DNA of 64,000 bases. It comes from Phaeovulum veldkampii DSM 11550. GTDB taxonomy: Bacteria > Pseudomonadota > Alphaproteobacteria > Rhodobacterales > Rhodobacteraceae. The notes under the pieces are model-generated. The model made no database searches, had not been told where the DNA came from, and saw only the letters and a list, made by a program, of their open reading frames with translations. The translations under genes and the position numbers were made by a program. The stretch is taken from the NCBI RefSeq assembly GCF_003034995.1, contig NZ_PZKF01000009.1:36341-100340 (forward strand), in the 5' to 3' direction. This document shows positions 17,340 through 25,233 of the stretch, piece after piece. Each line of letters starts with the position of its first letter. Positions within the stretch are counted from its first letter, which is position 1.

Positions 17340-18743
17340 ATGTTCTTCAACACGCTTTCGGGCAGGTTCTTGTTGCTGACATCGGCCTTCGTGCTGCTGG
17401 CAGAGGCGATGATCCTGTTGCCGACCGTGGCCAACGACCGGCGGGACTATATCCTGTCGCGTCTGGAGCGGGCGCAGATCGCCTCGCTGGCGCTGCTGAC
17501 CTCGGACACGATGATCGAGCCGGAGCTTGAGGCGGAATTGTTGTCGAACGCAGGCGTGTTCAACGTCGTCTTGCGGCGTGATGATCTGCGCCAACTGGTG
17601 CTGTCTTCGCCGCTGCCGGGGGCGGTCCGGGCGACCTATGACATGCGCCAGCCGACCGATTTCGAGCTTGTTCGCGATGCCGTCACCCAGCTTGCCGATC
17701 GCAGCAACAGCGTGATCCGGGTGATCGGTGCGCCGGTTCGGGCGGGCGGTCAGCAGATCGAGATCACGATGGAAACCGCGCCCCTGCGCGCCAGCATGAT
17801 CGACACCGGCCTGCGTGTTCTGGCCCTGTCGGCGGTGTTTTCGCTGTCTACGGCGCTGCTGTTGTTTCTGTCGGTGCGCGGGCTGCTGCTGACACCGATC
17901 AAACGGCTGGTGCGGCACATGACCTCGTATGCCGAGGCGCCCGAGGATGCCCGACGCATCATCGCCCCGCAGGCCCGCGCCGTTGAACTGCGGGAGGCCG
18001 AGGAGGCGCTGGCCTCGATGCAGACACAACTGACCGCCTCGCTGCGTCAAAAGGAACGGCTGGCGCAACTGGGGCAGGCGGTGGCCAAGATCAGCCACGA
18101 TCTGCGCAATATCCTGACCACGGCGCAGCTTTTTGCCGACCGGATGGAGGAAAGCCGCGATCCGGCCGTCAAGCGGGCGGCCCCGAAACTGGTGGCCTCG
18201 ATCTCGCGCGCGGTAAATCTGTGCGAAACCACGCTGACCTTTGGCCGCGCCGAGGAACCGCCGCCAAGCCTGTCGCGCTTCATGCTGGCGGGTCTGGTGG
18301 CCGAGGTGATCGAGGGGGAAACGCTGTCGGCCGAAGCCGTGGGCGTGGATTTCGTCACCGATATCGCGCCGAATTTCGTGATCCGCGCCGACCGCGAGCA
18401 ACTGTATCGCGTGCTGTCGAACCTTATGCGCAATGCGCGTCAGGCGATCGAGGCGACGGGCAAGCCCGGCACGGTGGAAATTGGTGCGGGTGAAGAGGAA
18501 ACCGGGTGGTGGGTGCGCGTCGGCGATACCGGGCCGGGCCTGCCGGAACGCGCCAAGGAGCATCTGTTCCAGCCGTTTCAGGGCGGCACCCGCAAGGGCG
18601 GCACCGGGCTTGGGCTTGCGATCTCGGCGGAACTGGTGCGCGGGCATGGCGGCTGGCTGGAACTGGTCCGGTCAGACAGCGGCGGCACCGAATTCATGCT
18701 GCACCTGCCGCGCGAACTCGCCCTGGAGCGGACGCTGGGCTAA
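17340..18743 (+). CDS. Orphan sensor histidine kinase with HAMP domain
   Basis: This 467-residue inner-membrane kinase has TM1 (about 10-30), a periplasmic sensor region, TM2 (about 157-180), a HAMP linker (PIKRLVRHM), a dimerisation helix with phosphoacceptor H253 in SHDLRN, and an ATPase domain. The ATPase domain carries an N box (NLMRNARQAIEA), a G1 box (DTGPGLPE) and a G2 box (GTGLGLAIS). No response regulator is adjacent. The ATG at 17340 is preceded by AAGAGGG with good spacing; an upstream GTG at 17334 is less likely. The gene starts 18 bp after the flavin reductase and may be cotranscribed with it, which would link it to redox or membrane stress; that is inference. Confidence 0.92.
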   Translation: MFFNTLSGRFLLLTSAFVLLAEAMILLPTVANDRRDYILSRLERAQIASLALLTSDTMIEPELEAELLSNAGVFNVVLRRDDLRQLVLSSPLPGAVRATYDMRQPTDFELVRDAVTQLADRSNSVIRVIGAPVRAGGQQIEITMETAPLRASMIDTGLRVLALSAVFSLSTALLLFLSVRGLLLTPIKRLVRHMTSYAEAPEDARRIIAPQARAVELREAEEALASMQTQLTASLRQKERLAQLGQAVAKISHDLRNILTTAQLFADRMEESRDPAVKRAAPKLVASISRAVNLCETTLTFGRAEEPPPSLSRFMLAGLVAEVIEGETLSAEAVGVDFVTDIAPNFVIRADREQLYRVLSNLMRNARQAIEATGKPGTVEIGAGEEETGWWVRVGDTGPGLPERAKEHLFQPFQGGTRKGGTGLGLAISAELVRGHGGWLELVRSDSGGTEFMLHLPRELALERTLG

Positions 18744-18746
18744 GAG

Positions 18747-18775
18747 TTGCCTTGCACCTGGTGCAGCCCTGACAT
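18747..18775 (+). promoter_or_regulatory. Putative promoter with a palindrome in its spacer, upstream of the DUF4405 gene
   Basis: TTGCCT and TGACAT are 17 bp apart. The perfect palindrome TGCACC-T-GGTGCA (18753-18765) lies inside the spacer, where a repressor or a MerR-like regulator would act. The hexamers are weak matches and the regulator is unknown. Confidence 0.4.
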
Positions 18776-18860
18776 GCGCTGCTTTGGCGTCGGAACACAG
18801 CGGCAGCGCCGTTCCACACGGGCAACCCCGCCACAAGGCCGGGGCAACCGGAGATGACAG

Positions 18861-19355
18861 ATGACCTTGCGCAGTTGGGCAACGCCCCTTGTGATCGGCG
18901 CTTTCCTTGTGATGGCGGTCAGCGGTGTGCTGATGTTTTTCCACCTTAACACCGGGTTGATGAAGGGTATCCACGAATGGGCCGGGCTGGTCATGGTGGC
19001 GGGCGGCATCGCGCACCTGATCCTGAACTGGCGGCCGTTCATGGCCTATCTGCGCCGTCCGCTGGCGAGGGCGATCATGGCGCTGGGCGTTGTTGCGCTG
19101 GGCCTGTCGTTCCTGCCGATTGCCCCCAAGGGCATGGGCCCCGGCCCCGAAATGCGCGCTCTGGCTGGCGTTGCGGGCAAACTGCGGGTCGAGGTTCTGG
19201 CCGAACTGTCGGGCCAGACGCCCGAGGTGTTGGTCGCCCGCCTGGCTGCAGGGGGCGTGACTGACGTCACCCCGCAGCAGACGCTGGCCGATCTGGCCGG
19301 GGGCGACGCCGCACGCCAGCGCATGATCCTGGGGCTTGCCCTGCCGCGCGACTGA
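18861..19355 (+). CDS. DUF4405-type membrane protein, possible heme-binding
   Basis: This 164-residue protein has three hydrophobic segments in the first 100 residues with histidines at H28, H38 and H52, the pattern of DUF4405 proteins that resemble the cytochrome b membrane domain and probably bind heme. The C-terminal 60 residues are soluble, and the repeated LAxLAGG-like composition (TLADLAGG) suggests a helical hairpin. The ATG follows GGAG with an 8-base gap. The gene is monocistronic between a kinase gene and tRNA-Arg. An electron-transfer role is inference from the histidine pattern. Confidence 0.75.
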   Translation: MTLRSWATPLVIGAFLVMAVSGVLMFFHLNTGLMKGIHEWAGLVMVAGGIAHLILNWRPFMAYLRRPLARAIMALGVVALGLSFLPIAPKGMGPGPEMRALAGVAGKLRVEVLAELSGQTPEVLVARLAAGGVTDVTPQQTLADLAGGDAARQRMILGLALPRD

Positions 19356-19366
19356 CATTTGGCCAA

Positions 19367-19404
19367 GGCAATGCAGGGCCGATCATTTTAGCCCTTGCAT
19401 TGCC
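19367..19404 (+). terminator. Hairpin between the DUF4405 gene and tRNA-Arg
   Basis: GGCAATGCAGGGC pairs with GCCCTTGCATTGCC apart from one bulged T, with an 11-base AT-rich loop. There is no T-run after it. It could end the DUF4405 transcript. Its right arm covers the -35 hexamer of the tRNA promoter. Confidence 0.5.
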
Positions 19405-19423
19405 CAGCGGCGGAGGCTAAACG
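19395..19423 (+). promoter_or_regulatory. Putative promoter of tRNA-Arg
   Basis: TTGCAT and TAAACG are separated by 17 bp, placing the transcription start a few bases before the mature 5' end at 19436. Confidence 0.45.
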
Positions 19424-19435
19424 GCCCAACACAAC

Positions 19436-19512
19436 GGACCCGTAGCTCAGCTGGATAGAGCACTAGACTACGAATCTAGGGGTCGGGCGTTCGAATCGCT
19501 CCGGGTCCGCCA
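19436..19512 (+). tRNA. tRNA-Arg (anticodon ACG)
   Basis: A 77-nt cloverleaf. The acceptor stem is GGACCCG/CGGGTCC with discriminator G and an encoded CCA at 19510-19512. The D arm contains AGCTCAGCTGGATAGAGC. The anticodon stem CTAGA/TCTAG encloses the loop CTACGAA with anticodon ACG. The T arm contains GTTCGAATC. It reads CGN arginine codons after A34-to-inosine editing. The 3' end borders an AT-richer insert carrying an FkbM gene, a common site for foreign DNA. Confidence 0.97.
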
Positions 19513-19807
19513 CAAATTGCTCGCTTTGGTTTTGTGTATAAAGCCAAACTTGAATTCTCAACACATCCCAAAGCGACGCCGGTAACCCAGGTTTTTGGTG
19601 TTTGGTTCGCGGGCCGTTAGGCCCGAACATTCGCGTCCTTTCAGCCGTCATTCAGCCACCAGATTGGCCGGCAGCGCACATTCCGCTTTGGCGCTTTCCG
19701 CGCCCTGCGTGGTGGTCTGTCAAACGTTCGGTCGTTTTGATTGCTGTTACGCGCTGATCTTTGTTGGCTGCATCGCGACGTGTGTCGCGGGCGAAAGGCC
19801 CTACCGC
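19513..19807. other. Gene-free stretch after tRNA-Arg
   Basis: These 295 bases hold no convincing gene. Base composition is clearly less GC-rich than the surrounding chromosome. Short open frames on both strands have no start signals or protein character, and the minus-strand one is the tRNA read backwards. No integrase remnant or clear repeat of the tRNA 3' end was found. It may be debris of an insertion. Confidence 0.5.
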
Positions 19808-20608
19808 CTAGATCTTGCCTTGCGGTCGGGTCGCGAGCATATCGAAATGGTTTTTGCCGCCGTGTCGTGAAAATTTGGTCAGCCCCGCTGCGCGGAGCGC
19901 GACAGAAAGGGCTTTAACGTCAACCCAGGCAAGATCGACCTCAAAGAAGAGGTGCGAGATACGTGGGGCGGAGGCGAGTTTCAGGACTTCGGGGATCACG
20001 ACCCATTCGAAGCCTTCCACGTCCACCTTGATCACAAGATCAGACTGACCCGACAGCAGGCGGTCAATGTCATGCGCCGACAGCGTGTCGATAGTCAGTG
20101 TTCGGCCATTCCCCAATTTGCGATCCGTCAGCGATGCCGCACCGCTGTGGCCATCACTCAGGCTGATTGTTGCGGTTCCAGTTTCCGAAGAAATGGCTGC
20201 CTGTACGCATCGAATCCGGTTGGACATCGGGCTGTGCGCCGCGTTGTGAGCAAGCAGCCCAAAGGTTTCGGGAACGGGTTCAAAAGCGATCGCTTCTTCG
20301 CAAAAAGGGTTTTGCACTGCCAGCAGGGTGAACAGCCCCTGATTTGCACCGACATCAAGAAATGTGAACGGGCGATTCAACCCCTTCAGCAGATCGGCAA
20401 GAGCGCGACCATGACCACCGAAAACGCACATTCGGAAGGTCGCATCCTCCCAGTTCGACGCCATCTCGACGCCGTAGGCTGTTCGGACAAAACCTGATCG
20501 GCCCGAGCCCAATAGCCGCCGATAAAGTGCGGGGGACAAATCGTAAAGCTTTTTTCCCAGATAGGTGGAGAGCCCAAACGCCCCAAGTCTGTGAGATGAT
20601 GTTTTCAA
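19808..20608 (-). CDS. FkbM-family methyltransferase, probably acquired; N-terminus uncertain
   Basis: This 266-residue SAM-dependent methyltransferase has the FkbM pattern: motif I FLDVGANQGLFTLL, acidic loop FEPVPETF, and the late motif IKVDVEGFEW. Such enzymes O-methylate sugars or other surface or secondary metabolites; the substrate is unknown. In this frame the first start is TTG at 20608 without a good ribosome binding site. In the neighbouring frame an ATG at 20642 begins MNDFVLRAFIRLENIIS and runs into this region, so a one-base frameshift near 20590-20610 may have split a longer N-terminus. GC is lower than in neighbouring genes and the upstream DNA is very AT-rich (20760-20790). 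It stands alone between tRNA-Arg and map. Confidence 0.85.
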   Translation of the reverse strand: MKTSSHRLGAFGLSTYLGKKLYDLSPALYRRLLGSGRSGFVRTAYGVEMASNWEDATFRMCVFGGHGRALADLLKGLNRPFTFLDVGANQGLFTLLAVQNPFCEEAIAFEPVPETFGLLAHNAAHSPMSNRIRCVQAAISSETGTATISLSDGHSGAASLTDRKLGNGRTLTIDTLSAHDIDRLLSGQSDLVIKVDVEGFEWVVIPEVLKLASAPRISHLFFEVDLAWVDVKALSVALRAAGLTKFSRHGGKNHFDMLATRPQGKI

Positions 20609-20832
20609 GGCGGATAAATGCTCTCAGGACAAAATCATTCATTTTGATAGCAAGCCGCGGTGAGCAAGTCCAAGCCAAGCTGACACATCGGCGGTTTTAC
20701 GCCCTGCCAAGGTGACAGTCATCCGGCGGCTCACAGGATGCCTTGCCTGATTTGGCGTCAATACATTGAATAAATTTTATATTTACGGCCGTGTCGCCCG
20801 GTCCTGCCACCGCTCTGCGGCTGGGGCCGTGT

Positions 20833-21642
20833 TCAGCCCCAGGTCGGGTGAAACCGGCCCGCCGGGGAAAGGGTGAAAATCTCGCAGCCTGTGGCCGTCA
20901 CCCCAACCGAATGTTCAAACTGGGCCGACAGCGACTTGTCGCGGGTCACCGCGGTCCAGTCATCGGCCAGCACCTTGGTTTCGGGGCGGCCAAGGTTCAC
21001 CATCGGCTCGATGGTGAAGAACATGCCCTCCTCCAGCACCGGCCCCATGCCGGGGCGGCCATAGTGCAGAACATTTGGCGGCGCGTGGAACACCCGGCCA
21101 AGACCGTGACCGCAGAAATCGCGCACCACGCTCATTCGTTGCGCCTCGACAAAGGATTGGATCGCATGGCCGATGTCACCAAAGGTGTTGCCGGGTTTGA
21201 CCGCCGCGATCCCCAGCATCAGCGCGTCATGCGTGACCTGTATCAGCCGCTCGGCCTTGCGCGACAGCATCCCCGCCACATACATTCGGCTGGTGTCACC
21301 GAACCAGCCATCAAGGATCACGGTCACGTCAATATTCAGGATGTCGCCGTCTTTCAGCACCTTGGGCCCCGGAATCCCATGGCAGACCACATGGTTGACC
21401 GAGATGCACGAGGCATGCTGATAGCCGCGATAGCCGATGGTGGCCGATTTCGCGCCCAGTTCCTCCACCCGGTTGCGGATGAAGTCGTCCAGCGTGCTGG
21501 TGGCCACGCCCGGTTCCACCAAGGGCGCCACCTCGTCCAGAATGCGGGCTGCCAGATGACCTGCGGCTTGCATCCCCTCGAAATCTGCGTCTTCGTAAAT
21601 GCGGATGCCGTCTTTAGTGACGCGGCCTCGGGTTTCCTGCAC
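20833..21642 (-). CDS. map: Type I methionine aminopeptidase
   Basis: Map (269 residues) removes the initiator methionine from nascent proteins. All five metal ligands are visible: Asp in NIDVTV, Asp in GDTSRM, His in CGHGLGR, Glu in TIEPM and Glu in QFEHSVGVT. The substrate-binding His lies in VCHGIPG. The length is normal. No neighbouring gene appears cotranscribed; an AT-rich gap separates it from the FkbM gene downstream. Confidence 0.97.
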   Translation of the reverse strand: MQETRGRVTKDGIRIYEDADFEGMQAAGHLAARILDEVAPLVEPGVATSTLDDFIRNRVEELGAKSATIGYRGYQHASCISVNHVVCHGIPGPKVLKDGDILNIDVTVILDGWFGDTSRMYVAGMLSRKAERLIQVTHDALMLGIAAVKPGNTFGDIGHAIQSFVEAQRMSVVRDFCGHGLGRVFHAPPNVLHYGRPGMGPVLEEGMFFTIEPMVNLGRPETKVLADDWTAVTRDKSLSAQFEHSVGVTATGCEIFTLSPAGRFHPTWG

Positions 21643-21773
21643 GGCTATGCTCCTGCTTGATCGGCCCGTAGATAATCACTATTCGCCGCCTTGGCCAGAG
21701 CGGGTTGCCATCCGGGCTTCCCCCGTGGACGGGCGGGCCCTATACCTGTGGCGTCTGCGCAAAGGAGCCCGTC

Positions 21774-22502
21774 ATGCCCAACCCCACCGCTGCAATTCTG
21801 ATCATCGGCGATGAAATCCTGACCGGGCGCACCCGCGAGGGGAACGGGCATTATCTGGCGGGCGAACTGGCCAAGGCCGGGATCGACCTGCGCCAGATCC
21901 GCGTGGTGGGCGACGATCACGCAACCATCGTGGCCGCGGTGCGCGATCTGGCGGGCACGCATGACCATCTGTTCACCTCGGGCGGGATCGGGCCAACGCA
22001 TGACGACATCACCGCCGATGCGGTAGCCGAGGCATTTGGCGCGCGCATCGGCGTGCGCGAGGATGCCCGCGCGATTCTGGCCGCGCATTACGCCGGCCGC
22101 GGGCTGGAGTTCAACGAGGCGCGGCTGCGCATGGCGCGCATCCCCGAGGGGGCCTGCCTGATCGAAAACCCGGTGTCGGCGGCGCCCGGCTTTTCCATCG
22201 GCAACTGTCATGTGATGGCGGGGGTGCCCAATATCTTTCAGGCGATGGTGGCCTCGGTGCTGCCCGCGCTGACCGGGGGCAGGCCGCTGATGTCGCAATC
22301 GCTGCGGGTGATGCAGGCCGAGGCCAGCGTCGCCGATGCCTTTGGCCACCTTGCGGCTGAATATCCCGATCTGTCGATGGGGTCTTATCCCTTTGTCAAG
22401 GATGGTGCCTTTGGCACCAATCTTGTGATCCGTGGCACCGATCCGGCACGGATCGACGCCGCAATGGCCCGGCTGTGCGCGCTGTTCCCGGAGGGAGAAT
22501 GA
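21774..22502 (+). CDS. CinA-like molybdopterin-binding domain protein
   Basis: This 242-residue protein is the N-terminal (MoCF/MogA-like) half of CinA, seen from IIGDEILTG and the signature SGGIGPTHDDIT. The C-terminal nicotinamide-nucleotide amidase domain of full CinA (about 400 residues) is absent, so this is the short form. CinA N-domains can hydrolyse ADP-ribose or related nucleotides; the role of the short form is not established. The start MPNPTA has a strong ribosome binding site (aaaggag). The stop overlaps the GNAT gene start (ATGA), beginning a three-gene operon. Confidence 0.9.
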   Translation: MPNPTAAILIIGDEILTGRTREGNGHYLAGELAKAGIDLRQIRVVGDDHATIVAAVRDLAGTHDHLFTSGGIGPTHDDITADAVAEAFGARIGVREDARAILAAHYAGRGLEFNEARLRMARIPEGACLIENPVSAAPGFSIGNCHVMAGVPNIFQAMVASVLPALTGGRPLMSQSLRVMQAEASVADAFGHLAAEYPDLSMGSYPFVKDGAFGTNLVIRGTDPARIDAAMARLCALFPEGE

Positions 22503-23221
22503 CGACAAACCCGTTTGACGTGATCGATGCCACATGGCCCGCGGCATCGTTGCATCGGGCGGGGGGCTTTGTGGTGCGCGAGGGGCTTGGGGGTGGCAAG
22601 CGGGTATCGGCGGCCAGCGTCGCGGGCGCCTGGACGCCCGCCGATATCGAGTTGGCCGAGGCCGTGCATCATGCGCTGGGCCAGTGCCCGCTGTTCATGA
22701 TCCGGCCCGAGGATGCGGCGCTGGATGCGGCGCTGGCCGCACGCGGTTATGATGTGGTCGATCCGGTGGTGGTGCTGGCCGCGCCGGTTGCCGCCGTGGC
22801 GACCGAGGCGCCGCCTCCGATCAGCGCCTTTTGCCACTGGCCGCCGCTGGCGATCCAGCGCGATCTGTGGGCCGAGGGCGGCATCGGCCCTGCCCGGCTG
22901 GCGGTGATGGCGCGCGCCGCGCCGCCTAAATGCGCGCTGCTGGGCCGCACCGGTGACCGCGCCGCCGGGGTGGGCTTTGTGGCGCTGCATCAGGGCGTGG
23001 CGATGGTTCACGCCATGCATGTGCTGCCTGCGCTGCGACGGCAGGGGCTGGCGCGCTGGATGCTGCGCGCCGCCGCCCTCTGGGCCGCCGAGGCGGGGGC
23101 GCAGACGCTGGCGCTGGTGGTCACGCAGGCCAATGCCGGGGCGCTGGCGCTGTATCGTGGCATTGGGCTGGCCGAGGTGAGCCGCTACCACTACCGGCAG
23201 GCGCCAGAGGTTGCGGCTTGA
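22499..23221 (+). CDS. GNAT-family N-acetyltransferase
   Basis: This 240-residue protein has a degenerate N-terminal half and a C-terminal GNAT fold. The acetyl-CoA motif A is seen around HVLPALRRQGLARWML, followed by the motif B-like ANAGALALYRGIGLAEV. The start MTTNPF overlaps the CinA-like stop and follows GAGGGAGA; an in-frame extension to 22475 is not needed. The next gene starts on TTG overlapping this stop. Acceptor substrate unknown. Confidence 0.88.
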   Translation: MTTNPFDVIDATWPAASLHRAGGFVVREGLGGGKRVSAASVAGAWTPADIELAEAVHHALGQCPLFMIRPEDAALDAALAARGYDVVDPVVVLAAPVAAVATEAPPPISAFCHWPPLAIQRDLWAEGGIGPARLAVMARAAPPKCALLGRTGDRAAGVGFVALHQGVAMVHAMHVLPALRRQGLARWMLRAAALWAAEAGAQTLALVVTQANAGALALYRGIGLAEVSRYHYRQAPEVAA

Positions 23222-24195
23222 GGGCGGTCGTTCTTGCCCTTGCGGCTTTGGTGGCCTGCCCGGCGCAGGCCGAATTCGCGCCTCTGTTTCCCGGCCCCGC
23301 CACGCCGACGGCAAGCCGGACCGAGCCGATGGCCAGCTATCGCCTGCCGGTCGGGGCCTGGCGCCCCGAGGGGCTGCCGGTCGCGGTGCTGGAGGGCGCG
23401 CTACGGCAATCGGCATGGCAGCTGCCCGAGATCCGGCTCAGCACGCTGGAGGTGCTGATGGCGCTGCGCGGGCAGTTGCAGGGCGCGGGCTGGACGGTGC
23501 TGTTTGAATGCGACACAGACGCCTGCGGCGGCTTTGATTTCCGCTACGAAACCGAATTGTTGCCCGAACCTGAAATGCATGTGGATCTGAGCGATTTCCG
23601 CTATCTGGCCGCACGGCTGGGCGAGGGCGGCGCGGCGCGGCATCTGGGCCTGATCGTCAGCCGCTCGCCGCAGGCGGGCTTTGTTCATCTGACCGAGATT
23701 GGCCCCGCCACGGCGTCAGACCTGCCGCTTCAGCCAGCAATGGCGCCCATGACCGCGCCACAGCAACCCGGCGACCCGATCTTGCCGCAGCCCACCACCG
23801 CCAGCGACGAGATCGGTGCGCAACTGCTGGCGCGGGGGGCGGTGGCACTGGACGATCTGGCGTTTGAATCCGGGGCCGCGGTTCTGGCGCAGGGAGACTA
23901 TGCCTCACTGGCGGCGCTGGCGGGCTGGCTGGCCGCGAACCCCGGTCAGCGTATCGCGCTGGTGGGGCATACCGATGCGACCGGGGGGCTTGCGGCCAAT
24001 ATCGCCCTGTCGAAACGGCGCGCTGATGCGGTGCGGGCGCGACTGGTCAACGGGCATGGCATTGCCGCCGGGCAGTTGGAGGCTGAGGGGGCAGGCTGGC
24101 TTGCGCCGCGCGCCCCGAACCTGACCCCCGAGGGGCGCGCGCTGAACCGGCGGGTCGAGGCGGTGCTGCTGACAACCGAATCGGACCGGCCCTGA
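23218..24195 (+). CDS. OmpA-family protein with signal peptide
   Basis: This 325-residue protein starts on TTG, overlapping the GNAT stop (TTGA), with AGAGG upstream. The signal peptide is MRAVVLALAALVACPAQA, with cleavage expected after AQA. The middle region is unfamiliar and carries one Cys pair (CDTDAC). The C-terminal 110 residues form an OmpA peptidoglycan-binding domain with LVGHTDATGG and the Arg-containing segment LSKRRADAVRARL. It probably anchors to peptidoglycan in the periplasm. It is the last gene of the CinA-like/GNAT operon and is convergent with a LysR gene 16 bp away. Confidence 0.9.
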   Translation: MRAVVLALAALVACPAQAEFAPLFPGPATPTASRTEPMASYRLPVGAWRPEGLPVAVLEGALRQSAWQLPEIRLSTLEVLMALRGQLQGAGWTVLFECDTDACGGFDFRYETELLPEPEMHVDLSDFRYLAARLGEGGAARHLGLIVSRSPQAGFVHLTEIGPATASDLPLQPAMAPMTAPQQPGDPILPQPTTASDEIGAQLLARGAVALDDLAFESGAAVLAQGDYASLAALAGWLAANPGQRIALVGHTDATGGLAANIALSKRRADAVRARLVNGHGIAAGQLEAEGAGWLAPRAPNLTPEGRALNRRVEAVLLTTESDRP

Positions 24196-24211
24196 CGGAG
24201 CCCGCGCTGCG

Positions 24212-25117
24212 CTACCAGTTGTCGGGGCCCTTGTCGGCGAAGTTCGACAGCAGGAAATCAATGAAAGCGCGCACTTTGGGCTGGGTAAACCGCCCCGGCG
24301 GACAGACCGCATAGATGCCTTGGGTTTCCATCGGCAGGCCGGGAATGGCCTCTTCGACCAGACCCTTGCGCATTGCATCGGCGTAAAGGAACGAAGGCAG
24401 ATAGGCGATGCCCAACCCCGCGATCGCGGCATTCAACAGCGACTGGCCATCATTCACCGTCAGCCATCCGGCCGAGCGGACCTGCCGCCGTTCGCCCGAT
24501 GGCGCAGTGATCTTCCACATATTGCCCGAGGACTGGCTGGAGTAATGTAGCAGCTTGTGGTCGTTCAAATCGTCGATTTTCAGTGGCCGCCCGTATTTCT
24601 GGAAATAGCTGGGTGCACCGATCATCCGGCGGGCGGTTTCGGTCAGCTTGCGCGCGCGCAGGGTGCTGTCATCCATCTCGCCCACGCGGATCGCCATGTC
24701 GAACCCTTCCGAGATCAGTTCGACATATTGGTTGTTCAGCACCATGCTGACGGTGATGTCGGGATATTCCCGCAGGAAATCGCCCAGCACCGGCGACAGC
24801 AGGTTCACCCCGAAATCGGTTGCCACCGAAACCCGCAACACGCCCGACGGCGCGGTCTGCATCGCGGCGACCAGCGCGTCGGCCTCGCCCGCATCGGTCA
24901 GCACACGGCGGGCGCGGTCGTAATAGGCCAGCCCGATTTCGGTGGGCGAAACGCGCCGCGTCGTGCGGTTCAACAGCCGCGCCCCCAGCCGCGCCTCAAG
25001 GGCCGAGACATGCTTGGACACCGCCGATTTGGAAATGCCCATCTTGCGGGCAGCATCGGTGAAGCCCCCCTGATCCACCACCGTGGCAAAGGCTTCCATC
25101 TCGGTCAGGCGATCCAT
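24212..25117 (-). CDS. LysR-family transcriptional regulator
   Basis: This 301-residue regulator has an N-terminal winged helix (MDRLTEMEAFATVVDQGGFT with the recognition helix around ISKSAVSKHVSALE) and a C-terminal periplasmic-binding-type effector domain. The order FTDAARKMGISKSAVSKH resembles the large CrgA/DsdC-like LysR group. The ATG at 25117 has AGAAGGGG five bases upstream; a GTG two codons earlier is possible. No divergent partner gene is present: the next upstream gene, cobQ, is on the same strand, so the regulon is not apparent from context. Confidence 0.93.
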   Translation of the reverse strand: MDRLTEMEAFATVVDQGGFTDAARKMGISKSAVSKHVSALEARLGARLLNRTTRRVSPTEIGLAYYDRARRVLTDAGEADALVAAMQTAPSGVLRVSVATDFGVNLLSPVLGDFLREYPDITVSMVLNNQYVELISEGFDMAIRVGEMDDSTLRARKLTETARRMIGAPSYFQKYGRPLKIDDLNDHKLLHYSSQSSGNMWKITAPSGERRQVRSAGWLTVNDGQSLLNAAIAGLGIAYLPSFLYADAMRKGLVEEAIPGLPMETQGIYAVCPPGRFTQPKVRAFIDFLLSNFADKGPDNW

Positions 25118-25233
25118 TGTCACCCCTTCTGGAACTGATTTCCGGTTCTTTGGGTATCCAGATCAATTCGGGCGCAAATGGGGCTTGTTGCGGACAATCG
25201 CGGGGAAAGAGTCGGAACGTTTCCGCTCAGTGG

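Noticed and set aside
19463..19651. Minus-strand open frame ending in PERFERPTPRFVV
   Set aside because: It is the antisense of tRNA-Arg plus flanking DNA. This peptide ending is a familiar artefact from tRNA genes read backwards and has no start signal.
19595..19870. 91-codon plus-strand open frame after tRNA-Arg
   Set aside because: It overlaps the end of the FkbM gene on the other strand, has odd composition and no ribosome binding site.
20793..20812. Possible attachment-site repeat of the tRNA-Arg 3' end near CGGTCCTGCCAC
   Set aside because: Only about ten bases resemble the tRNA end (GGTCCGCCAC) and an extra T breaks the match; too weak to call a direct repeat.
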